Shown: positions 17,535 to 26,132 of the stretch, in pieces
Numbering within the stretch: the first letter of the stretch is position 1
Layout of the letters: the number at the start of each line of letters is the position of its first letter
Source: Planococcus citreus
Lineage (GTDB): Bacteria > Bacillota > Bacilli > Bacillales_A > Planococcaceae
DNA length: 64,000 nucleotides
Assembly (NCBI RefSeq): GCF_003664125.1
Contig: NZ_RCCP01000004.1
Span: forward strand, 248,001 to 312,000
Direction: 5' to 3'
Program-made: the position numbers and the translations under genes
Notes under the pieces: generated by a model
What the model was told of the DNA's origin: nothing
The model's input: only the letters and a program-made list of their open reading frames with translations
Database searches by the model: none

Positions 17535-17568
17535 AAGGCCCCTTTCTTTTACGAAAGGGGCCTTTTTT
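17535..17568 (+). terminator. Terminator of the first FMN riboswitch
   Basis: AAGGCCCCTTTC pairs with GAAAGGGGCCTT around a six-base loop, then T4. It lies between the two aptamers. Confidence 0.93.
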
Positions 17569-17593
17569 GCATACTGTGGATGATCAACTGAAT

Positions 17594-17726
17594 AGTATTC
17601 CTTCGGGGTCGGGTGAAATTCCCAATCGACGGTAACGGAGCAATCCGAAGCCCGTGAGCCTTTCGGGGCAGGATTTGGTGCAAGTCCAAAGCCGACAGTT
17701 AAAGTCTGGATGGGAGAAGGAAGAAC
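17594..17726 (+). ncRNA. FMN riboswitch (RFN element), second of two
   Basis: Same RFN core as the first copy, with one substitution (AGTTAAAG for AGTCAAAG). P1 is TTCCTTC with GAAGGAA, so both sides of the stem differ from copy 1 while pairing is kept. It lies 100-230 bases before ribD and is followed by a second hairpin at 17773-17800. Confidence 0.97.
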
Positions 17727-17772
17727 ACGGAAATTATAGAGTTTTCTATAGTTCTATTTCCTATTGTCTTCT

Positions 17773-17805
17773 AACCCATTGGCTAATCAATGGGTTTTAT
17801 TTTGT
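17773..17805 (+). terminator. Expression-platform hairpin of the second FMN riboswitch
   Basis: AACCCATTG (17773-17781) pairs with CAATGGGTT (17788-17796), then TTATTTTG. It ends six bases before the AAGGTG site of ribD, so it could act as a terminator or affect translation. Confidence 0.75.
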
Positions 17806-17823
17806 TCTGAAAGGTGTGATCAA

Positions 17824-18906
17824 GTGGACGATCAGCAAATCATGAAGCACGCACTGGAGTTGGCGCGATCAGCTGCCGGGCAGACTTCCCCCAACCCTCT
17901 TGTCGGGTCGGTGATCGTCAAAGATGGCCGCATCATCGGCATGGGCGCGCATCTGAAAGCGGGACAGGCGCATGCAGAAATCCATGCGCTGAATATGGCA
18001 GGCAATGAAGCACGAGGCGCAGATATATATGTGACGCTGGAGCCTTGCAGCCATCATGGCCGGACAGGGCCTTGCGCAGACGCGATTATAAAAGCCGGCA
18101 TCCGCCGTGTCGTCGTCGCTGTGCTTGACCCGAATCCGCTCGTTTCGGGCCAAGGCATCCAAAAGCTTGAAAATGCCGGGGTTATTGTAGAGACCGGTGT
18201 CTGCGAGCAGGAAGCTGCGGAGCTGAACCGGATGTTTTTTACCTTTATCCGCAAAAAGCGGCCATTCGTCACATTGAAGCATGCCATTACGCTAGACGGC
18301 AAAATCGCTGTTCGCGGCGGGCGTTCCGAAAAAATTACAGGGCCTGAAGTGCAGCGCGACGTCCACGAACTGCGCTTGCTGCACGACGCCATCTTGGTCG
18401 GCGCGCAGACCATTGCACTCGACAACCCCCGTTTGACCAATCGGTTTGCTGACTCCCCGAAGCAGCCGATCCGCGTCATTTTGGATCGCCAGCTGCGCAT
18501 CCCATTAGAGAGCCATGTCATTCAAGTACCTGATGCCCCTACTTGGATTATCGTCGGATCAAGAGCCGATATCGACAGCCGCGGCGCATTTCCTGAGCAT
18601 GTCCGAATTCTGCAACTGGACACGCCGGATGTGGAAATCGCCGCTGCACTGGAATTGCTGGCCGAGCAGAAGGTGTTATCTGTCCTTGTGGAAGGCGGGC
18701 AAAAAATCAATACCGCTTTTTTGAAAAGCGGTTTGGTGGATGAAGTTGCTACGTATATTGCGCCGATCATTCTCGGCGGCGAAGGAACCGTTTCCGTCTT
18801 CGGCGACCTGCAAACCAGTTCTGCGTCAAACGGCATTCGCTTGGAGACACAAAAGGTGGAGCACCTTGGAACGGATCTGAAGATCATCTCCACCTTAAAG
18901 GAGTGA
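17824..18906 (+). CDS. ribD: Bifunctional diaminohydroxyphosphoribosylaminopyrimidine deaminase / 5-amino-6-uracil reductase
   Basis: A 360-residue enzyme performing the second and third steps from GTP to riboflavin. The N-terminal deaminase (1-145) has the zinc motif H-A-E-I-H-A and P-C-S-H-H-G-R-T-G-P-C. The C-terminal reductase (about 148-355) binds NADPH and includes V-E-G-G-Q-K-I-N. The start is GTG at 17824, seven bases after AAGGTG; the open frame runs further upstream into the riboswitch hairpin. It is first of ribD-ribE-ribBA-ribH, controlled by the tandem FMN riboswitch. Confidence 0.96.
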   Translation: MDDQQIMKHALELARSAAGQTSPNPLVGSVIVKDGRIIGMGAHLKAGQAHAEIHALNMAGNEARGADIYVTLEPCSHHGRTGPCADAIIKAGIRRVVVAVLDPNPLVSGQGIQKLENAGVIVETGVCEQEAAELNRMFFTFIRKKRPFVTLKHAITLDGKIAVRGGRSEKITGPEVQRDVHELRLLHDAILVGAQTIALDNPRLTNRFADSPKQPIRVILDRQLRIPLESHVIQVPDAPTWIIVGSRADIDSRGAFPEHVRILQLDTPDVEIAAALELLAEQKVLSVLVEGGQKINTAFLKSGLVDEVATYIAPIILGGEGTVSVFGDLQTSSASNGIRLETQKVEHLGTDLKIISTLKE

Positions 18907-18911
18907 CACAA

Positions 18912-19547
18912 ATGTTTACAGGAATTATAGAAGAAAAGGGGCAACTCGCGGGGATCAAGCGCGGCGCGTCCAGCATGGAAATGACGATCCGTGCAAATGT
19001 TGTCTTAGAAGAAACAAAAATCGGCGACAGCATTTCAGTCGAAGGGGTCTGTTTGACCGTGACTTCGTTATCAAGCGGCCGTTTCACGGTGGATGTCATG
19101 CCGGAAACCTTCCACGGCACGACGCTTTCTTCACTTAGTACATCCAGTGCCGTCAATCTGGAACGTGCCATGGCGGCGAATGGCCGTTTCGGCGGGCATC
19201 TTGTCGCGGGCCATATCGATGGGGTCGGCAAGATCTTGCGCAAGCGCCCACAGGAAAATGCCATGTATATCGATATAGCGGCGCCTCCTGAATTGCTTGC
19301 GCAGTCGATCGTTAAAGGATCCGTCGCAATTGACGGCATCAGCTTAACGATTTTCGAACTCAGCGAAAATCATTTGACCGTTTCGCTCATCCCGCATACG
19401 GCGGGAGAAACAACTTTGGGCAGCAAAAAAGTAGGTGATTCGGTCAATCTCGAGACCGATATGTTTGGAAAGTACGTGCAGCGTTTTATGGAGCATGCGC
19501 CAAAACAACCGATGAACGCCGATTATTTGCGGCGCCACGGATTTTAA
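18912..19547 (+). CDS. ribE: Riboflavin synthase, alpha subunit
   Basis: A 211-residue enzyme that dismutates two 6,7-dimethyl-8-ribityllumazine molecules to riboflavin. It has two lumazine-binding repeats, the first beginning MFTGIIEEKG and the second near residue 97 at F-G-G-H-L-V-A-G-H-I-D-G-V-G. The ATG at 18912 is preferred over an in-frame GTG at 18903 because AAAGGAG (18897-18903) is then well spaced and the protein starts MFTGIIE as in relatives. It lies five bases after ribD. Confidence 0.95.
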   Translation: MFTGIIEEKGQLAGIKRGASSMEMTIRANVVLEETKIGDSISVEGVCLTVTSLSSGRFTVDVMPETFHGTTLSSLSTSSAVNLERAMAANGRFGGHLVAGHIDGVGKILRKRPQENAMYIDIAAPPELLAQSIVKGSVAIDGISLTIFELSENHLTVSLIPHTAGETTLGSKKVGDSVNLETDMFGKYVQRFMEHAPKQPMNADYLRRHGF

Positions 19548-19559
19548 AGGAGCAAACCG

Positions 19560-20750
19560 ATGCTAAATACAATTGAAGAAGCAGTAAAGGATTTGCAGGC
19601 AGGAAAAGTCATTATTCTAGTAGATGATGAATCAAGGGAAAACGAAGGCGATTTTGTCTGTCTTGCAGAACATGCGACGCCTGAAAACATCAATTTCATG
19701 GCAACGCATGGCAGGGGGCTTATTTGCACGCCGGTCTCGCCGGATATCGCATTGCGTTTGAAACTCGACCAAATGGTCAGCCATAACACTGACCATCACG
19801 AAACGGCATTTACCGTCAGCATCGACCATAAAGATGCCAAGACGGGAATCAGCGCCTTTGAACGGTCGGACACCATTTTGCAGATGCTCAATACAAAAGC
19901 TGTGCCGCAGGATTTCAAACGGCCGGGGCACGTCTTCCCGCTTGTCGCAAAATCGGGCGGCGTATTCCAGCGCCAAGGCCATACAGAGGCGTCAGTCGAC
20001 TTGGCGCGTCTTAGCGGCAGCGAACCGGCAGCGGTCATTTGTGAAATCATGAATGTTGACGGCACAATGTCACGCATGCCGGAACTGGAAAAGCTGGCAG
20101 ATGAATTCAATTTGAAACTTATTACCATCGAGGATCTCTATGCGTACCGCGCGGAGAAAGACCCGATTCTCAAGCGGGAATCGAGTGTCCACATGCCGAC
20201 CGACTTCGGTGAATTCCGCATGGTGGGTTATTCCAACCGCCTGGATACAGAAGAGCATGTCGCCATCGTCAAAGGCAATCCCGAGTCGGTGGAAGCACCG
20301 ATTGTGCGCATTCATTCAGAGTGTTTGACCGGTGATATTTTCCACTCGCGCCGCTGTGATTGCGGGGCGCAGCTTGCGAAATCGCTTGAATTGATCGAAC
20401 AGGCAGGCGCGGGCATCGTCCTCTATATGAGACAGGAAGGGCGCGGCATCGGCTTGTTGAACAAGCTGAAAGCGTATGAGCTGCAAGAACAGGGCTTGGA
20501 TACGGTCGAGGCTAATGAACAGCTCGGCTTCCCTGCGGAAATGCGCGATTATACATTGTGTGCTTTGATGCTGAAAGACCTGGGCGTGTCGCGCGTCCGG
20601 CTGTTGACGAACAATCCAGCCAAGACAGCTGCGCTTATCGAATACGGCATCGAAGTGGAAGAACGGCTGGCGCTCGTCATCCCGCCAACTGAAGACAATA
20701 CGCAATACATGAAAACGAAAAAACAACGGATGCATCATCTAATCGACTAA
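19560..20750 (+). CDS. ribBA: Bifunctional 3,4-dihydroxy-2-butanone-4-phosphate synthase / GTP cyclohydrolase II
   Basis: A 396-residue fusion supplying both entry substrates of riboflavin synthesis. The N-terminal RibB domain (1-200) has [10 protein letters not shown] and the later R-x-G-H-T-E-A. The C-terminal RibA domain (205-396) has the zinc site [16 protein letters not shown] and [16 protein letters not shown] lies ten bases before the ATG and the gap from ribE is 12 bases. Confidence 0.96.
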   Translation: MLNTIEEAVKDLQAGKVIILVDDESRENEGDFVCLAEHATPENINFMATHGRGLICTPVSPDIALRLKLDQMVSHNTDHHETAFTVSIDHKDAKTGISAFERSDTILQMLNTKAVPQDFKRPGHVFPLVAKSGGVFQRQGHTEASVDLARLSGSEPAAVICEIMNVDGTMSRMPELEKLADEFNLKLITIEDLYAYRAEKDPILKRESSVHMPTDFGEFRMVGYSNRLDTEEHVAIVKGNPESVEAPIVRIHSECLTGDIFHSRRCDCGAQLAKSLELIEQAGAGIVLYMRQEGRGIGLLNKLKAYELQEQGLDTVEANEQLGFPAEMRDYTLCALMLKDLGVSRVRLLTNNPAKTAALIEYGIEVEERLALVIPPTEDNTQYMKTKKQRMHHLID

Positions 20751-20762
20751 GGAGTGTTCATA

Positions 20763-21230
20763 ATGGAAACAGTTTACGAAGCAAATTTGATCGGATCGGA
20801 TTTAAAAATAGGGATCGTTACAGGCAGATTCAATGATTTCATCACCTCGCGCTTGTTGGACGGCGCCGTCGACGGCTTGGTGCGCCACGGCGTAAATAAG
20901 GAAAACATCGACACTGCGTGGGTACCGGGGGCATTTGAATTGCCGCTGGTCGCGAAGAAAATGGCGGAAACAAAAAAATACGATGCGGTTATCGCACTCG
21001 GTACCGTGATCCGCGGTTCGACGACGCATTACGATTACGTCTGCAGCGAAGCGGCAAAAGGCATTGCGCAAGCCGGCATGTCGACAGGCGTTCCGGTCAT
21101 TTTCGGCGTGTTGACGACGGAAACGATTGAACAGGCGATTGAACGCGCTGGCACGAAAGCTGGAAACAAAGGCTACGAAGCGGCAGTTTCTGCAGTTGAA
21201 ATGGGCAATTTGATGAAAGCATTCGACTGA
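20763..21230 (+). CDS. ribH: 6,7-dimethyl-8-ribityllumazine synthase
   Basis: A 155-residue lumazine synthase condensing aminoribityl-uracil with dihydroxybutanone phosphate; members form icosahedral or pentameric shells. Family segments are [31 protein letters not shown] and [11 protein letters not shown]. The start at 20763 is chosen over an in-frame GTG nine bases earlier, because AAGGAG is spaced for the ATG. It is the last gene of the rib operon. Confidence 0.95.
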   Translation: METVYEANLIGSDLKIGIVTGRFNDFITSRLLDGAVDGLVRHGVNKENIDTAWVPGAFELPLVAKKMAETKKYDAVIALGTVIRGSTTHYDYVCSEAAKGIAQAGMSTGVPVIFGVLTTETIEQAIERAGTKAGNKGYEAAVSAVEMGNLMKAFD

Positions 21231-21319
21231 TCCAAAAGAGCTGAAAACAGGTTTTTGATTGGCGGAATGGGCCAGATATTTTCTGGGCATCCATCATTTC
21301 ACACAAGTGAATAATTAAC

Positions 21320-21357
21320 ATGAGCCTGCATTCTTTTATGAATGCAGGCTCATTTAT
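21320..21357 (+). terminator. Intrinsic terminator of the rib operon
   Basis: ATGAGCCTGCATTC pairs with GAATGCAGGCTCAT around a six-base loop, then TTTATT. Confidence 0.88.
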
Positions 21358-21458
21358 TGGTGGCATTTATCTTGATACAACAACATACTGTTGGAATTTC
21401 AGCCTATACTACTTTGAGTTCAAAAGATATTTTATTTGAATCTTATTATAATAATGCA

Positions 21459-21510
21459 TTGACAATTAACAGAAGTTTTAGAATAATGAAAAAAGATAAT
21501 ATCTATTATC
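21459..21510 (+). promoter_or_regulatory. Promoter with palindromic operator upstream of the symporter operon
   Basis: TTGACA at 21459-21464 and AATAAT at 21482-21487 have a 17-base spacer. Immediately downstream lies a perfect inverted repeat, GATAATA-TC-TATTATC (21495-21510), over the expected transcription start. The regulator is unknown. The rest of the 375-base gap from ribH is AT-rich without an open frame. Confidence 0.6.
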
Positions 21511-21605
21511 CTTAAAATGGAAAGGGAGGGGGAAGGGCGAATCATCACTTATGATAGGCCGTCCGTAGGCTTATTTGTTAGCGTTTTCAAAAAAGGAGTG
21601 AGTCG

Positions 21606-21791
21606 ATGATCTGGGTTCTTACATTGAGCCTTATCACCATCGTGTCCGTAGTCGCTGGGTTAAAAAGACGGAAGGTCGTCTATTTTTTCCTTCCATTTGC
21701 ATCGCTATTTGCATTCATGCTCGTCAAGGTCATAATGGTGCCACTCCCATTCCTGGATACGGTCCGTTTCATTTTCCAGTTGAGGGGGTGA
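21606..21791 (+). CDS. Small two-helix membrane protein
   Basis: A 61-residue protein with two predicted membrane segments (about 2-18 and 25-45) separated by a K-R-R-K turn. AAAGGAGTG precedes the ATG at good spacing, supporting translation. It is first in a likely operon with the DUF4212 subunit and the symporter. I do not recognise a family. It could be an accessory peptide of the carrier. Confidence 0.6.
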   Translation: MIWVLTLSLITIVSVVAGLKRRKVVYFFLPFASLFAFMLVKVIMVPLPFLDTVRFIFQLRG

Positions 21792-21841
21792 ACTTCGCAA
21801 TAGAGGAATTCGGCTTCTAAACCGGCAAAGGGGTGGGTAAT

Positions 21842-22120
21842 TTGAGGAAGATCGATAAAAAACAAGCAGATGCGTATTTCCGGACTCGTACCACGTTGGT
21901 CACCATCTATTTACTGATCGGGTTTTCGGCATCTTTCGGGGTCGTCATGTTCGCGGAGGAATTGTCGGGCTTCAGCGTCAATGGAATGCCTTTCCATTAT
22001 TTCATGGGAGCGCAAGGGGCAGTGTTGACTTTCATCATCTTGCTTTTCGTTAACGCCATCGTCAATGACCGGATCGACAAAAAATTCGGTTTGGATCAAG
22101 ACTTGGAAGACAAGAAATAG
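21842..22120 (+). CDS. DUF4212 small subunit of a sodium/solute symporter
   Basis: A protein of about 92 residues with two membrane helices (about 20-40 and 55-78) and charged ends. The K-K-Q-A-D-A-Y-F-R-T-R-T and late N-D-R-I-D-K-K-F-G segments fit DUF4212, the small partner of VC_2705-type symporters, whose gene follows here. A TTG at 21842 suits the G-rich ribosome binding site; a GTG at 21833 would sit on top of that site. The role of the subunit is not established. Confidence 0.82.
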   Translation: MRKIDKKQADAYFRTRTTLVTIYLLIGFSASFGVVMFAEELSGFSVNGMPFHYFMGAQGAVLTFIILLFVNAIVNDRIDKKFGLDQDLEDKK

Positions 22121-22184
22121 CAAAGGGCTTCCGACTAACTGAAAGCGATGGATAAAATTGCATAATCGACAAGGGGGAGAAGCA

Positions 22185-23864
22185 GTGGATTCACAATTTC
22201 TCGTATCACTTGTATTGATCCTGGCAACATTCGGCTTGTACATCGGCATCGCCGTCTATAATATGGCCAGGCAAACATCCGACTTTTATGTAGCCGGGCG
22301 TAATGTTCCTGCAGTGTTCAACGGGATGGCGATCGGCGCCGACTGGATGAGTGCCGCGTCGTTCATCGGGATGGCCGGAACGGTCATGTTGCTCGGATAT
22401 GACGGCCTTGCCTATATCATGGGTTGGACAGGCGGATATTTGCTTTTGACTTTCCTATTGGCGCCGCAGCTCCGGAAATCCGGGCGCTACACGGTGCCGG
22501 AGTTTATCGGCGACCGTTATAGCAGCAGTACCGCACGTTTAATCGCGGCAGTTGCGACCATCATCATCAGTTTTACATATTCTATTGGGCAGCTCTCGGG
22601 ATCCGGCGTCGTCATCGGCCGGCTGTTGGAAGTGCCGACAGCCGTCGGGACAATCATCGGTGTCGTCTTGATCGCTTTCTACTCGGCACTTGGCGGGATG
22701 AAAGGGATTACGTGGACGCAGGTGGCGCAATACCTGGTCCTGATCATCGCCTATTTAATTCCTGTCATTTTCATGTCGCTACAATTGACAAGCAATCCGA
22801 TTCCTTGGCTGTCTTACGGACGGATCATCGGGGAACTCCAGCAGCTCGATCAGCAGCTTGGCGTTTCTGAATACGTTGTGCCGTTTACGGAAGCGACCAA
22901 ATGGCAGTTTTTGGCACTCATGTTTACATTAATGGCCGGAACAGCCGGGTTGCCTCACGTTATCGTGCGTTTCTACACCGTTTCTACAATGAAAGCAGCC
23001 CGTTGGAGCGGGGCGTGGGCATTATTGTTCATCGGTTTGCTTTACTTGTCGGCACCGGCTTATGCCGCATTTTCACGTTTTATCTTGATGACTCAAGTGG
23101 CGGGCTCTTCAATTGCTGATTTACCGGCTTGGACGGCTTCGTGGGTGAACACAGGCTCGTTGTCGGTTGCTGATACAAACGGCGATGGCATCCTGCAGTG
23201 GGAAGAAATCGTCATCAGCAACGATATCGTGGTCATGGCAACGCCTGAAATCGCCAATCTCGGTGTCTTTGTCATCGGGTTGATGGCCGCCGGCGCAATG
23301 GCCGCGGCACTATCGACAGCGGGTGGGCTGATGATTGCCATTTCAGCCGCTCTCTCTCAGGATATCTATTACCGTTCAATTAACCCGAAAGCGACGGAAA
23401 GCCAGCGACTGCTCGTCGGCCGTTCATCGATCATCATCGCAACTGTTGCAGCCGGCATCGTGGCGCTGAATCCACCAGGCGCGATTACGCAGATCGTGGC
23501 ATGGGCATTTGCGCTTGCATCCGGAACGTTCTTCCCGGCACTGATTCTCGGTGTGTGGTGGAGACGGGCAAACGGGCCGGGCGTCATTGCCGGCATGCTG
23601 GTCGGGTTGACGGTCACCTTGACGTATATTTTCGCTGCTAAATTCGGCGGCTTTACGATTCTCGGCATTATCGATACAGGCGCCGGGGTCTTCGGGGCAA
23701 CGGCGGCGATCTTGACGATCATCATCGTTTCATTGGCGACGAAGCCGCCATCGAAAGAAACACAGGAAGAAGTGCTGGACTTGCGCTATCCAGAAGGCAT
23801 GACATATAAAGACGGTGAAGTATGGCGCACCGATCCGGTCGAAACCAAACGTCCGGAGCATTGA
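22185..23864 (+). CDS. Sodium:solute symporter large subunit, VC_2705-type (acetate/ActP-like branch)
   Basis: A 559-residue SSS-family carrier with about 13 helices. Family blocks include D-F-Y-V-A-G-R-N-V-P near residue 36, A-I-G-A-D-W-M-S-A-A-S-F and R-Y-T-V-P-E-F-I-G-D-R. Between two helices it has an EF-hand-like loop, D-T-N-G-D-G-I-L-Q-W-E-E, with ligands at positions 1, 3, 5 and 12. The GTG at 22185 is preferred because AAGGGGGAG is well spaced; the frame is open 27 bases further. The substrate is likely a small organic acid by family. The DUF4212 gene is directly upstream. Confidence 0.88.
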   Translation: MDSQFLVSLVLILATFGLYIGIAVYNMARQTSDFYVAGRNVPAVFNGMAIGADWMSAASFIGMAGTVMLLGYDGLAYIMGWTGGYLLLTFLLAPQLRKSGRYTVPEFIGDRYSSSTARLIAAVATIIISFTYSIGQLSGSGVVIGRLLEVPTAVGTIIGVVLIAFYSALGGMKGITWTQVAQYLVLIIAYLIPVIFMSLQLTSNPIPWLSYGRIIGELQQLDQQLGVSEYVVPFTEATKWQFLALMFTLMAGTAGLPHVIVRFYTVSTMKAARWSGAWALLFIGLLYLSAPAYAAFSRFILMTQVAGSSIADLPAWTASWVNTGSLSVADTNGDGILQWEEIVISNDIVVMATPEIANLGVFVIGLMAAGAMAAALSTAGGLMIAISAALSQDIYYRSINPKATESQRLLVGRSSIIIATVAAGIVALNPPGAITQIVAWAFALASGTFFPALILGVWWRRANGPGVIAGMLVGLTVTLTYIFAAKFGGFTILGIIDTGAGVFGATAAILTIIIVSLATKPPSKETQEEVLDLRYPEGMTYKDGEVWRTDPVETKRPEH

Positions 23865-23898
23865 AAAAAGAGCGGAAGCCCGGGCTTCCGCTCTTTTC
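23864..23898 (+). terminator. Intrinsic terminator of the symporter operon
   Basis: AAAAGAGCGGAAGCC pairs with GGCTTCCGCTCTTTT around two bases. Confidence 0.92.
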
Positions 23899-23903
23899 AT
23901 AGT

Positions 23904-24205
23904 GTTGAATAAGTCTAGGATCCACTAAACTTTTAAAAACGTGATTGCGTTTTGACATTTAAAACTCAATGACCTATCTAAGTATTTGGAGAAGCGTTCG
24001 CTCGTAACCCCTTCTGCTCAATAATGCTGCGCATTACTTTCGCAAAGATAATGTCTCCCGTAGGTCGACCTTATCTTTCCTGTGGATCAGCGAGACGACC
24101 GAGACCCCGCAGGAGCGTAGTGACGAGGAGGCTTGGGCGCGAGCCCACGGAAAGCGAGCGATATGCTTCGGAAAATACGATTTCTTAACTTTCTCGATAA
24201 GTTGA
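23904..24205. repeat. Repeat R1, copy 2, with an extra internal segment
   Basis: It shares ends and core with 6104-6332 in the same orientation. It carries about 75 extra bases near 24010-24085, including a hairpin AAGATAA-N16-TTATCTT. The rest of the 400-base gap between the symporter and the glycosyltransferase gene is terminator sequence; no gene is apparent. Confidence 0.7.
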
Positions 24206-24237
24206 AAAGAGCGGAAGCCCAAGCCTCTGCTCTTTTC
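24205..24237. terminator. Imperfect terminator at the end of repeat R1 copy 2
   Basis: AAAAGAGCGGAAG pairs imperfectly with the stretch ending CTCTTTT. It lies 29 bases beyond the minus-strand glycosyltransferase stop and could serve that gene. Confidence 0.6.
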
Positions 24238-24265
24238 TACGTGCGCCAAATGGGAGTGACGGTCT

Positions 24266-25312
24266 TTATTCTTTCCGGAAAACCCAAGCACGTTGGGCCA
24301 CGAAGCCGAAGATGAACAGCACCGTATCGACCATCACTTTCAAGATCACTTCTCCGCGGCCGAGCCATTCTGCATACAAGAAGTGGACCGATGCGGCGGA
24401 AGCGCCCATGATGAAAGCCGCCAATATATAATAGCGCAGCAAGGATTGTTTGGAGCCCTGCTTAAAGACTTTATTGCGGTTGATATAGTAATTGAACAGG
24501 GAAGACAGGATACGTGCCGCCACCGTGGCGATGATGATGAACATTTCCGGGGATTCGTCGCGCAAGAGCTGGACGAACAGCCAGAACAAAGCGATATCGA
24601 GCCCAAATGAGGCTAAGCCTGAGAGGCCATAAAATATAAAGATCTTGTATATATGGTAGGAGTCTCGGAGCGGATGGAAATGGGACGACTTATTCTCGTC
24701 CAAGTAAACCGTTTCAATCGTCACTTCCACGACTGGGATATAATTCTTTTTCAAAGCTGCGAGCATATTCATTTCATATTCAAAGCGTTCGCCCAGTACA
24801 TCCAGAAGCCTCGGCAGGAATTTCACGGGAATCCCGCGCAGGCCCGTCTGTGTGTCCGTTAAATCTGCGCCGGTCGACAATCGGAACAAAAGGCGAGTGA
24901 AACGATTGCCGAAGCGGCTGCGGAACGGGATATTGGGTTGAGAAAAATCCCGAGCCCCCAGCACCACATGGTTCGGCGATGCTTCAAGTTCATTTGCGAT
25001 TTTGACCATATCCGATACCATATGCTGGCCGTCTGCGTCGGCTGTGATGATGGCTTCGATCGGCAGTTGATGATTGAGGATGTAATGAAAAACTGTCTTC
25101 AATGCGCGCCCTTTTCCCTGATTGACCGCATGAGTCAATAAAGTCACTTCCGGCAGTTTTTCCAGCTCATCAAAAAAGCCTTTATAGGCGGGGCCGCTGC
25201 CGTCATTCACGACGATAATCCGGGAAAAGCCGGCAGAGATCGCTTCTTCGATTGTAAGTTTGCATGGCTCTTCCGGTTTATAAGCCGGAATGACGATGGC
25301 GAATTGTTTCAC
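24266..25312 (-). CDS. Family 2 glycosyltransferase fused to a GtrA-like membrane domain
   Basis: A protein of about 348 residues. Residues 1-215 are a GT-A fold resembling polyprenyl-phosphate sugar synthases, with V-I-P-A-Y-K-P, V-V-N-D-G-S-G and the metal-binding D-A-D-G-Q-H. Residues about 225-348 are a four-helix GtrA-like domain, as in proteins that pass lipid-linked sugars to cell-surface polymers. It may load a sugar onto a lipid carrier for envelope glycosylation. The GTG at 25312 is chosen over the TTG two codons earlier because AGAGG is six bases upstream of the GTG. Confidence 0.85.
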   Translation of the reverse strand: MKQFAIVIPAYKPEEPCKLTIEEAISAGFSRIIVVNDGSGPAYKGFFDELEKLPEVTLLTHAVNQGKGRALKTVFHYILNHQLPIEAIITADADGQHMVSDMVKIANELEASPNHVVLGARDFSQPNIPFRSRFGNRFTRLLFRLSTGADLTDTQTGLRGIPVKFLPRLLDVLGERFEYEMNMLAALKKNYIPVVEVTIETVYLDENKSSHFHPLRDSYHIYKIFIFYGLSGLASFGLDIALFWLFVQLLRDESPEMFIIIATVAARILSSLFNYYINRNKVFKQGSKQSLLRYYILAAFIMGASAASVHFLYAEWLGRGEVILKVMVDTVLFIFGFVAQRAWVFRKE

Positions 25313-25471
25313 AGGCAACCTCTTTCCATTTCTGACACCCAGAAATAAGGTACTGGCATATGTTTCTATCTCTATATAATGATACTACCCCAATTCCGGT
25401 TCTTTAGTCTTGCTCTTCAGGAATCTTGTAGCGATTTTAAATAAGGATCAATTCTTAATCAGGCATAGGGC

Positions 25472-26029
25472 TTAATCGGCAACGACATCTTCAGGGCGAT
25501 AGCCGTCTTGCAACTGGCGGATCGATAAACCGAAGTCCATTTGAAGATGGGGATAATCTTTGAAGCGTTGCCAGTCGCCGCCCCATTCGAAGCCGAGCTC
25601 TTTGGCGATGTCCGCTACTTCAAACCAGTCGGAACGCCCGTTTTCGTTGCCGTCGCGCTCGATGTCCCAAACGACTGAGCCGTCAGGCAAGCGCAGCGCG
25701 AAATCGATGGCCAGCCCGTAATTATGGTAGGACTCGCCACCTTCTGCATAAGTGACGACGTTCCCGCCACGCGAGCGGCCTTGGGCATGGATCTCGTTTT
25801 GCTCTTCAACGGAACGGAAACCGTCGGTGATGAGGATGTCGATCCCGGCTTCTTCAGCTTGCGCGATGAGCTGGTCGCGTTTAGATTCGACGATCGGGTG
25901 CAGCCCGGTCGGGAGCGGCCGTTCTGCGCGTTCGTTGCGCTCTTCGATTTCCCGTTCGATCCAAATGAACAAAAATGCACCGATGATGAACAACAACAGC
26001 AATGAAAAGACGGTGCGGAATGTTTTCAA
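25472..26029 (-). CDS. Membrane-anchored M15 peptidase (CwlK/VanY-like)
   Basis: A 185-residue protein. One N-terminal membrane helix (about 7-25) is followed by a charged linker and a zinc peptidase domain of family M15. Zinc and catalytic residues fall in S-Y-H-N-Y-G-L-A-I-D-F and D-Y-P-H-L-Q-M-D-F. Relatives cut L-Ala-D-Glu or D-Ala-D-Ala bonds in peptidoglycan peptides. The start is TTG, with GAGGTG seven bases upstream. It is monocistronic. Confidence 0.87.
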   Translation of the reverse strand: MKTFRTVFSLLLLFIIGAFLFIWIEREIEERNERAERPLPTGLHPIVESKRDQLIAQAEEAGIDILITDGFRSVEEQNEIHAQGRSRGGNVVTYAEGGESYHNYGLAIDFALRLPDGSVVWDIERDGNENGRSDWFEVADIAKELGFEWGGDWQRFKDYPHLQMDFGLSIRQLQDGYRPEDVVAD

Positions 26030-26132
26030 GTAATTTCACCTCGTAACTTGATTGTAGCAAAAATCCTTAAGCAAGTATCCGGCAGGAGTTTTTGGTACGA
26101 TAGGGGAAACAGATTTTTTGGAGGGATACATA

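Noticed and set aside
17355-17726. Direct repeat of about 120 bp considered as an insertion or CRISPR-like unit
   Set aside because: Both copies match the FMN riboswitch consensus, which fully explains the repetition. No CRISPR-like spacing or cas gene is present.
17654-17845. Open frames inside the riboswitch and a longer ribD start at 17764
   Set aside because: They run through the aptamer and its hairpin. GTG at 17824 has a proper ribosome binding site and gives the expected RibD N-terminus.
24133-24315. Plus-strand open frame of 60 codons at the end of repeat R1
   Set aside because: It overlaps repeat sequence and the 3' end of the glycosyltransferase gene on the other strand, with no start signals.
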